Origin: Chromobacteriaceae bacterium
GTDB taxonomy: Bacteria > Pseudomonadota > Gammaproteobacteria > Burkholderiales > Aquaspirillaceae
Direction of reading: 5' to 3'
Assembly (NCBI GenBank): GCA_030151505.1
Contig: JASLDQ010000234.1
Location: 1-11,193 of the forward strand
DNA length: 11,193 nt
The translations under genes were made by a program, and so were the position numbers. How positions within the stretch are numbered: the first letter of the stretch is position 1; every line of letters starts with the position of its first letter. The notes beneath the pieces were generated by a model. It saw nothing but the letters and a program-made list of their open reading frames with translations. It ran no database searches and was not told where the DNA came from. Positions 7,063 through 11,193 of the stretch are shown here, piece by piece.

Positions 7063-7071
7063 ATTTTATCA
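7063..7071 (-). promoter_or_regulatory. Extended -10 promoter for azlCD
   Basis: On the minus strand TGATAAAAT matches the extended -10 consensus with one mismatch in the hexamer. No recognisable -35 lies 17 bases upstream. The start would fall near 7056, about 22 bases before the azlC ATG at 7034. Confidence 0.45.
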
Positions 7072-7107
7072 GTGTTTGGCCGTGCGATTTGGATGGGCGT
7101 GCCGATG

Positions 7108-7135
7108 AAAAACGCCACCGGCGGGCGGTGGCGTT
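7108..7135 (-). terminator. Terminator of the glutathione S-transferase gene
   Basis: A perfect 10-bp stem (7111-7120 with 7126-7135) closes a 5-base GC loop. In the minus direction it is followed by five T residues. It lies 22 bases after the transferase stop codon, so azlCD is a separate transcript. Confidence 0.85.
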
Positions 7136-7156
7136 GGAGTGGGGGCGGGACGGGGA

Positions 7157-7768
7157 TCAGGCGGCAGGCGGCACCGTCTCGACGAAGCTCGGACGCTGCG
7201 ACAGCTTGTCGAACAGCACGGCGAGGTTGGGGTGGCTGGTCCGCCAGTCGATGCCGGGGAAGCGCAGCGCAAGCCAGCCCAGCGCCGAACCGACCGCGAT
7301 GTCGGCCAGGGTGAAGCTGTTGCCGTAGCACCAAGGGCGCTCGTCCAGATCGTGCGCCAGCGCCGCCAGCCCGCGCTCGACCTTGCCCAGCTGGCGCTCC
7401 AGCCAGGCCGGGCTCTGCTCGGCGATCGGGCGCTTCTGTTCGAGGAAGACCGTCACTGCCGCATCCAGCACGCCGTCGGCCAGCGCTTCCCAGCGCTTGA
7501 CCAGCGCCAGCGGGCGGTTTTCGGCTGGCAGCAGCTTGCCCACCGGCGACACGTTGTCGAGGTACTCGGCGATGACGCGCGAATCGTACAGCGCGGTGCC
7601 GTCATCCAGTTGCAGCACCGGCACCTTGCCCAGCGGGTTGAACTCCGGCACTACGGTGTCGGCCTCCCACGGGTTGGAAGGGATCAGTTGGCAGTCGATC
7701 TTTTTTTCCAGCAGCACGACGCGGATCTTGCGGGCGTAGGGGCTGGTCAGCGAGGCATACAGCTTCAT
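7157..7768 (-). CDS. Glutathione S-transferase family protein, YibF-like
   Basis: A 203-residue soluble two-domain GST. The thioredoxin-fold domain, residues 1-75, begins MKLYASLTSPYARKIRVVLL. S9 is the probable thiol-activating residue, V49-P50 is the conserved cis-proline of the glutathione site (FNPLGKVPVL), and D62-S63 should bind the gamma-glutamyl group. The all-helical domain follows, with EALADGVLDAA and FTLADIAVGSALGWL. Length and N-terminus resemble E. coli YibF (202 residues), whose physiological substrate is poorly defined. It is not the zeta-class maleylacetoacetate isomerase, because that class's SS(C/A) motif is absent. The ATG at 7768 matches the family start, although no strong ribosome site precedes it. 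Monocistronic by its own terminator. Confidence 0.88.
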   Translation of the reverse strand: MKLYASLTSPYARKIRVVLLEKKIDCQLIPSNPWEADTVVPEFNPLGKVPVLQLDDGTALYDSRVIAEYLDNVSPVGKLLPAENRPLALVKRWEALADGVLDAAVTVFLEQKRPIAEQSPAWLERQLGKVERGLAALAHDLDERPWCYGNSFTLADIAVGSALGWLALRFPGIDWRTSHPNLAVLFDKLSQRPSFVETVPPAA

Positions 7769-7805
7769 GGCGGTTCGGTTTAATCCGTATGGAATGATTC
7801 AGGAA

Positions 7806-7811
7806 ATTGTA
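7806..7811 (-). promoter_or_regulatory. Possible -10 box for the glutathione S-transferase gene
   Basis: TACAAT on the minus strand lies 37 bases upstream of the GST start codon and just past the SIMPL gene stop. The -35 region (about 7829-7834) is a poor match, so this rests on the -10 alone. Confidence 0.35.
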
Positions 7812-7840
7812 GGACGCGGTCGACGGGCTGGCGAGCGGAA

Positions 7841-8527
7841 TCAGTACAGCTCGACCTTGCCGCGCACATTCACCGTCAGTTCGCTGGTGCCGGGGGCCAG
7901 CGTTGGGGCGGAGTCGGCCATGGCCGGTGCCGCGAGCATCTTGGCTTCCCGGTAGTACGGCACCGGGCGCTGTCCGCCGCCGCTGTTGACCGAGACGTCG
8001 ACCACCCGGTAGTTGGCGAAGCCCAAGGCTTTGGCGGCGAGCTGGGCGCGGTTCTGGAAGGCCTTGAGGGCTTCGGGGATGAGCGCGTCTTCGGCGGCCT
8101 TGCGGCTGGCGTCGGAAACGGCGAAGCCGAGCCCGGATAGCTGCAGGGACGGTTGCAGTTCGCCGATCAGGCGGGCGAGTTTTTCACTGTCGCGGCTTTC
8201 CAGCCGGATTTCGGCCCGGCCGCGCCAGCCGGTCTGCTTGCCGCTCTTGTTGTCGTACAGCGGCCAGGTGTTGCGCATGCCGCTCTCGCTTTTCACCTGC
8301 GGATAGCGCCCGGCGGTTTTGAGGGCGTCGGCGGTCACGCGGTCGATGCGGCGGGCGATGACGGCTGGATCGGCGTCGCTGGTCTCGATGAACAGCGTGG
8401 CTTGCGCGAGGTCGTTGGCGATCTCGCGGCGGGCATCGCTGCCCAGTTCGACCTGTGGCAACTTGGCGGGTTCGGCGGCAACGGCGGGCAGGGAGGCGAG
8501 CAGCAGGAGGGGAAGCAGGCGGCGCAT
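7841..8527 (-). CDS. SIMPL domain (DUF541) periplasmic protein
   Basis: A 228-residue secreted protein. A classical signal peptide is present: MRR, a leucine-rich core (LLPLLLLASLP), and a probable cut after AVAA at residue 18. The mature part carries the SIMPL/DUF541 pattern: VELGSDARREIANDLAQATL at the start, an RIDRVTADALKTA helix, SGMRNTWPLYDNKSG, a strand-rich middle, a helix with QNRAQLAAKALG, and the C-terminal SELTVNVRGKVELY. Members such as E. coli YggE are periplasmic and are linked to oxidative-stress defence, without a defined reaction; the role here is inferred. Start support is good: GGAG lies seven bases before the ATG, and the signal peptide begins there. Both lie inside one arm of the inverted repeat 8525-8560, suggesting regulated initiation. 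Confidence 0.88.
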   Translation of the reverse strand: MRRLLPLLLLASLPAVAAEPAKLPQVELGSDARREIANDLAQATLFIETSDADPAVIARRIDRVTADALKTAGRYPQVKSESGMRNTWPLYDNKSGKQTGWRGRAEIRLESRDSEKLARLIGELQPSLQLSGLGFAVSDASRKAAEDALIPEALKAFQNRAQLAAKALGFANYRVVDVSVNSGGGQRPVPYYREAKMLAAPAMADSAPTLAPGTSELTVNVRGKVELY

Positions 8528-8560
8528 GGGCGGCTCCGTGTCGAGAGGGAGCCGCCCATG
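8525..8560 (-). promoter_or_regulatory. Perfect inverted repeat covering the SIMPL gene ribosome site and start codon
   Basis: CATGGGCGGCTCC (8525-8537) and GGAGCCGCCCATG (8548-8560) form a perfect 13-bp inverted repeat around a 10-base spacer. Read as minus-strand mRNA, the downstream arm holds both the GGAG ribosome site and the AUG, so a very stable hairpin would hide them. If transcription starts inside the repeat, it would instead act as a DNA operator. Confidence 0.7.
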
Positions 8561-8681
8561 GTAGCGGGACAGGATGGAAACGCAAAGCCGTCGGGCTGTC
8601 CGCCTGCCCGGTGCCGGGCCGCCGGCATGTCGGCGTGTCTGCTCCCGGCGTAAAGATGCCGGGGAGGATGGCGCGGCGGCT
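8528..8681. other. Intergenic region between the SIMPL and YitT genes
   Basis: A 154-base gap between two minus-strand genes. Besides the inverted repeat described separately, it holds a short CCCGGC/GCCGGG hairpin around 8643-8662 that could weakly terminate the YitT gene, though no T-run follows on the minus strand. On the minus strand TACCAT at 8563-8558 with TTGCGT 16 bases upstream is a weak promoter candidate for the SIMPL gene. No small gene is apparent. Confidence 0.4.
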
Positions 8682-9533
8682 TTACTTCGCGGTTTTGGCG
8701 TGGGCGAGCCCGCTGTAGAACTCGGTGGCGTTCATCACCACCACGCTGGCATCGGGGTCGGTCTCGCGCACAAGCTCGTTGAGGCGGGCCAGTTGACCGG
8801 TTTCGACCACCAGCAGCATCAGGTCGTGCCCGGCCTGATCCCGCACGGTATTGCAGTGCATCACCGCTCCGTTGTCCTGCAACCGTTCCGGCAGCAGCCG
8901 GGACAGGGCCTCGGCCTGACGGGTCGAAACATGCACGACCTTACTGTTGGCCCGGCCGCCGATGACCATATTGATGACGACGCCGGAAACGTAGACGCCG
9001 ATGCCGGCCCACAGGGCGGCCTCGATGTCACCGAAGACGATGCCCGAGGCGACGATCACGCACATGTCGAGGAACTGGACCACCTGGCCGACCCCGATCC
9101 TGAGCGCGTTGGCGATGATGCGTGCCATCAGGGTCCAGCCGCCGCTGGCGGCCTCGCCCTTGAAGCCCAGTGCCAGCGCGATGCCGGCGAGGATGCCGCC
9201 GTACAGCGTGTTCAGTAGCGGGTTGGCCGTCACGGCCGCATCCGGCGCCAGCCAGGTCAGGACTTCGATGAACAGCGCGGTGGTGGCGATCGCATACGCG
9301 GTGCGCAGCAGATAGCCGATGCCGAGCAGGCGTGCGCCGGCCAGCACCAGTACGGCATTGAGCAGCAGGACCGTCAGCCCCTTGCTGATGCCGAGCAGGT
9401 GAAACAGGATGATGGAAATGCCGGGCGGGCCGCCCAGCACGATGTGATTGGGGGAGAAGAACACGACGACGGCCACTGCCAGCAGCAGCGAACTGGTCGT
9501 GATGAAAGCCAGGTTTTTGAGCTGGTGTCCCAA
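8682..9533 (-). CDS. YitT family membrane protein with C-terminal DUF2179
   Basis: A 283-residue inner-membrane protein of unknown activity. The N-terminal YitT membrane domain (PF02588-like) spans about 1-193, with hydrophobic segments near 9-27, 35-48, 52-70, 80-96, 108-123, 155-170 and 173-192. The family motif region appears as GFKGEAASGGWTLMARII (123-140). A soluble DUF2179-type domain follows, about 195-283, including VVHVSTRQAEALSRLL and DASVVVMNATEFYSGL. The start is TTG at 9533, because AGGAAGG lies six bases upstream and the family N-terminus begins there; in-frame ATG codons further upstream (to 9644) would give a proline- and arginine-rich extension running into the tRNA terminator. 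The family is widespread and uncharacterised; a transport role is only a guess. Confidence 0.88.
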   Translation of the reverse strand: MGHQLKNLAFITTSSLLLAVAVVVFFSPNHIVLGGPPGISIILFHLLGISKGLTVLLLNAVLVLAGARLLGIGYLLRTAYAIATTALFIEVLTWLAPDAAVTANPLLNTLYGGILAGIALALGFKGEAASGGWTLMARIIANALRIGVGQVVQFLDMCVIVASGIVFGDIEAALWAGIGVYVSGVVINMVIGGRANSKVVHVSTRQAEALSRLLPERLQDNGAVMHCNTVRDQAGHDLMLLVVETGQLARLNELVRETDPDASVVVMNATEFYSGLAHAKTAK

Positions 9534-9539
9534 GGTGAA

Positions 9540-9546
9540 CCTTCCT
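9540..9546 (-). promoter_or_regulatory. Strong ribosome binding site that fixes the YitT TTG start
   Basis: AGGAAGG on the minus strand is followed by six bases (TTCACC) and TTG at 9533. This is near-ideal Shine-Dalgarno spacing and decides for the TTG start over the upstream ATG codons. Confidence 0.8.
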
Positions 9547-9630
9547 GCCGTTGGGCAACGCCATTCCGCGCAACGGGGCAGGGCTCTGGTTCGAGTCGGG
9601 CCGACTGGCGGCATGGAACGGGGCGACGGA

Positions 9631-9667
9631 ATGAAAAACGGCAACCCGTCGGGTTGCCGTTTTTCAT
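9631..9667. terminator. Terminator of tRNA-Phe, 17-bp perfect hairpin
   Basis: ATGAAAAACGGCAACCC (9631-9647) and its exact complement (9651-9667) form a 17-bp stem with a 3-base loop. T-runs of five occur in both directions. It begins six bases beyond the tRNA 3' end in the minus direction. Confidence 0.92.
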
Positions 9668-9672
9668 GATTC

Positions 9673-9748
9673 TGGTGGCCAATCTCGGAATCGAACCAAG
9701 GACACGCGGATTTTCAATCCGCTGCTCTACCAACTGAGCTAATTGGCC
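9673..9748 (-). tRNA. tRNA-Phe (anticodon GAA)
   Basis: A complete 76-base tRNA with encoded CCA. The acceptor stem GGCCAAT pairs with ATTGGCC, followed by A and CCA. The D stem is GCTC/GAGC with loop AGTTGGTA. The anticodon stem GCGGA/TCCGC encloses TTGAAAA with anticodon GAA. The variable loop is GTGTC. The T stem CTTGG/CCGAG encloses TTCGATT. All stems are fully Watson-Crick paired. A single gene with its own promoter and terminator. Confidence 0.98.
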
Positions 9749-9782
9749 ATTTCGTTGCAGCTGCGCTGCGTCGAGGAGGCGA

Positions 9783-9811
9783 ATTAAACCGGAATCCGGC
9801 CGTCCGGTCAA
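9783..9811 (-). promoter_or_regulatory. Sigma-70 promoter of tRNA-Phe
   Basis: On the minus strand TTGACC (9811-9806) and TTTAAT (9788-9783) are separated by exactly 17 bases. The start would lie near 9776, about 28 bases before the mature tRNA. The bases after the -10 box are TCGCCTCC, a GC-rich discriminator as seen in stringently controlled stable-RNA promoters. Confidence 0.8.
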
Positions 9812-9924
9812 GCGGTTTTTGTGAAAAACCACCGAAAAAGTGAATGCCTGACCGGAAATGCAGTTTTTTTGATGAATTGATGTCCGGCAAGTGGCTGATC
9901 CACCGGCGGTTTTCCCTCCGGTGC
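9812..9924. other. Spacer between the fumarylacetoacetase gene and the tRNA-Phe promoter
   Basis: A stretch noticeably richer in A and T than its surroundings. An imperfect hairpin, CACCGG with CCGGTG (9901-9923), lies directly after the fahA stop codon; it lacks a T-run on the minus strand, so it is a weak terminator at best. No gene is visible. Confidence 0.4.
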
Positions 9925-10902
9925 TTAGCCGGCCGGGGCCACGGCCTGATCGATGCAGCCGAACAGGGAATGCCCCAGCGCGTCCAGCATCTCGATCCGC
10001 ACCCGGTCGCCGGCCCGCAGCCACGGGGTCTGCGGCCGGCCGAACTTTTCCTGCTCGCGCATGCGCTGTTCGGCGATGCAGGCGGCGCCGACGTTCGGAT
10101 CGGCATTGGACACGGTGCCGGAGCCGACGATGGTGCCGGCCGTCAGCGCGCGGGTGCGGGCGGCGTGGGCGATCAGCTGCGGAAAGCCGAAGTGCATCGC
10201 GCCGGCGTCCGGGTGGCCGAAAGGCCGGCCGTTGACGCTGACCTGCAGCGGCAGATGCACCCGGCCGTCGCGCCAGGCCGGGCCGAGCTCGTCCGGCGTG
10301 ACGGCCACCGGCGAGCAGCTCGACGCCGGCTTGCTCTGGAAGAAGCCGAAGCCCTTGGCCAGCTCGTCCGGGATCAGGTTGCGCAGGCTGACATCGTTGA
10401 CCAGCATCAGCAGCCGCATCGCCGTCGCGGCGCGGGCCGGCTCGGCGCCCGGCGGCACGTCGCCGGTGATGGCGGCGACTTCGCCTTCCAGATCGCAACC
10501 CCAAGCCTCGTCCTGCAAGGGGATGTCGTCGCATGGCCCGAGGAAGCCGTCCGAGCCGCCCTGGTACATCAGCGGTTCGTGATAGTAGCTCGGCGGCATC
10601 GGCGCGCCGCGGGCACGGCGCACCAGCTCGACGTGGGACAGGAAGGCGCTGCCGTCGGCCCACTGGTAGGCGCGCGGCAAGGGCGCGGCACAGCGCGCCG
10701 GCTCGAACGGCATTTCGCCCTTGACCGGCCCCGCTTCCAGCGCAGCGGCGGTTTCGCGCAGCGGCGGTTCAAGCCGGTCCCACTCGTCCAGCGCCGCCTG
10801 CAGGGTGGGGGCGACGGCCGGCACCGGCACGCAGCGGCTCAGGTCGCGGCTGACCACCACCAGCCGCCCGTCGCGGCCGTGCTTGAGCGAAGCGAGTTTC
10901 AT
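9925..10902 (-). CDS. fahA: Fumarylacetoacetase (fumarylacetoacetate hydrolase family)
   Basis: A 325-residue soluble hydrolase that splits fumarylacetoacetate into fumarate and acetoacetate, the last step of tyrosine/homogentisate breakdown. Family landmarks: PLPRAYQWADGSAFLSHVEL (74-93), MYQGGSDGFLGPCDD (112-126), the metal-binding E139 and E141 (CDLEGEVA) with D170 (MLVNDVSLRNLIP), KGFGFFQSKP (183-192) and GSGTVSN (260-266). Length fits the roughly 330-residue bacterial form. The ATG at 10902 lies six bases after the dioxygenase stop codon; the ribosome site AGAGAGG sits within the end of the upstream gene, ten bases before the ATG. Tight spacing and the paired reaction make function assignment strong. 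Confidence 0.93.
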   Translation of the reverse strand: MKLASLKHGRDGRLVVVSRDLSRCVPVPAVAPTLQAALDEWDRLEPPLRETAAALEAGPVKGEMPFEPARCAAPLPRAYQWADGSAFLSHVELVRRARGAPMPPSYYHEPLMYQGGSDGFLGPCDDIPLQDEAWGCDLEGEVAAITGDVPPGAEPARAATAMRLLMLVNDVSLRNLIPDELAKGFGFFQSKPASSCSPVAVTPDELGPAWRDGRVHLPLQVSVNGRPFGHPDAGAMHFGFPQLIAHAARTRALTAGTIVGSGTVSNADPNVGAACIAEQRMREQEKFGRPQTPWLRAGDRVRIEMLDALGHSLFGCIDQAVAPAG

Positions 10903-10908
10903 GGCTGG

Positions 10909-11193
10909 TCATCCTCTCTGGCCGTCGGCGGCGGTTTTCCACGAATCCACATAAGCCGGCCATTCCACTCCCTCCGGCAGCGCCGGCACCGTCAGCGGTT
11001 GGCGGCTGTCGATCATTACCGCCACTTCGTCGGTAGCGGGGCGGGCGGCGGCCTGGGCGACGGCGAAGGCCTTGGGATGCGGGCCGTGGGTGAGGCCGGC
11101 CGGGTGCAGCGTCGCCATGCCGGGATGGATGTGGTCGCGGCTCATGAAGCTGCCCTGATGGTAGAAGATGAACTCGTCGAAATCGTCGTTGTT
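10909..11193 (-). CDS. hmgA: Homogentisate 1,2-dioxygenase, C-terminal part
   Basis: Partial: only the last 94 residues are present, and the gene continues beyond the right edge. The translation reads NNDDFDEFIFYHQGSFMSRD, then IHPGMATLHPAGLTHGPHPK and DEVAVMIDSRQPL. This is the cupin-type C-terminal core of homogentisate dioxygenases, an Fe(II) enzyme that opens the homogentisate ring to maleylacetoacetate. The histidine in THGPHP is a likely iron ligand by comparison with human HGD His371, and FYH/E residues nearby fit the rest of the site, though one ligand may lie outside the window. The next gene, fahA, begins six bases downstream, so both form an operon for tyrosine catabolism. Confidence 0.87.
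   Translation of the reverse strand, partial: NNDDFDEFIFYHQGSFMSRDHIHPGMATLHPAGLTHGPHPKAFAVAQAAARPATDEVAVMIDSRQPLTVPALPEGVEWPAYVDSWKTAADGQRG

Noticed and set aside
7157..7768. GST considered as maleylacetoacetate isomerase for the nearby hmgA-fahA genes
   Set aside because: The zeta-class SS(C/A) active-site motif is missing, the N-terminus matches YibF-like GSTs, and it is a separate transcript more than 2 kb away.
8643..8662. CCCGGC/GCCGGG hairpin as terminator of the YitT gene
   Set aside because: The stem is only 6 bp with an 8-base loop, and no T-run follows on the minus strand; kept only as a weak possibility in the intergenic entry.
9673..9748. tRNA-Phe as an integration site for a mobile element
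   Set aside because: No integrase gene, no repeated tRNA 3' end and no foreign base composition nearby.
9374..10663. 429-codon minus-strand frame running through fahA, the tRNA and into the YitT gene
   Set aside because: It would read across the tRNA-Phe gene and two terminators; the real frames on both sides are well supported.
1..11193. Search for CRISPR arrays, insertion sequences, toxin-antitoxin pairs, phage or defence genes
   Set aside because: No regularly spaced repeats, no transposase, recombinase or nuclease motifs, and no unassigned space large enough to hide such genes.

Overview
This 11.2-kb window is high-GC chromosomal DNA from a proteobacterium, most likely a betaproteobacterium of the Neisseriales/Chromobacteriaceae type. 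That placement is inferred from GC-rich third codon positions, from -10 boxes of the form CTACAAT, and from the overall flavour of the proteins; no marker gene proves it. I see no mobile element, CRISPR array, phage gene or secretion system. Nearly every gene belongs to a known housekeeping or metabolic family.

Left part (1-2035). A partial Rossmann-fold NAD(P)-binding protein runs off the left edge on the minus strand. It diverges from a complete plus-strand 2Fe-2S/flavin reductase of the AscD type (448-1479), which ends at a hairpin terminator. A 71-residue two-helix membrane protein of unknown function follows, with its own extended -10 promoter.

Middle part (1934-6005). The tRNA-hydroxylation protein trhP (yegQ, peptidase U32 family) has a good promoter, and an intrinsic-terminator-like hairpin sits between that promoter and its start codon. 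A perfect bidirectional terminator separates it from a convergent cytosolic FKBP prolyl isomerase. The FKBP gene diverges from htpG, the bacterial Hsp90, across 221 bases that hold a near-perfect heat-shock (sigma-32) promoter. htpG ends in another perfect bidirectional terminator.

Right part (6028-11193), all on the minus strand. In order of coordinate: the azlCD branched-chain amino-acid exporter pair, with translationally coupled genes; a YibF-like glutathione S-transferase; a secreted SIMPL-domain (DUF541) protein whose ribosome-binding site and start codon lie in one arm of a perfect 13-bp inverted repeat; a YitT/DUF2179 membrane protein starting at TTG; tRNA-Phe(GAA) with a strong promoter and terminator; and the end of a tyrosine-catabolism operon, homogentisate 1,2-dioxygenase (partial) followed six bases later by fumarylacetoacetase.

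I found no undescribed multi-gene system. The items most worth a second look are regulatory: the trhP leader terminator (attenuator or short RNA), the hairpin over the start of the SIMPL gene, and the clear sigma-32 promoter of htpG. The unassigned proteins of note are the 71-residue membrane protein and the orphan AscD-like reductase.
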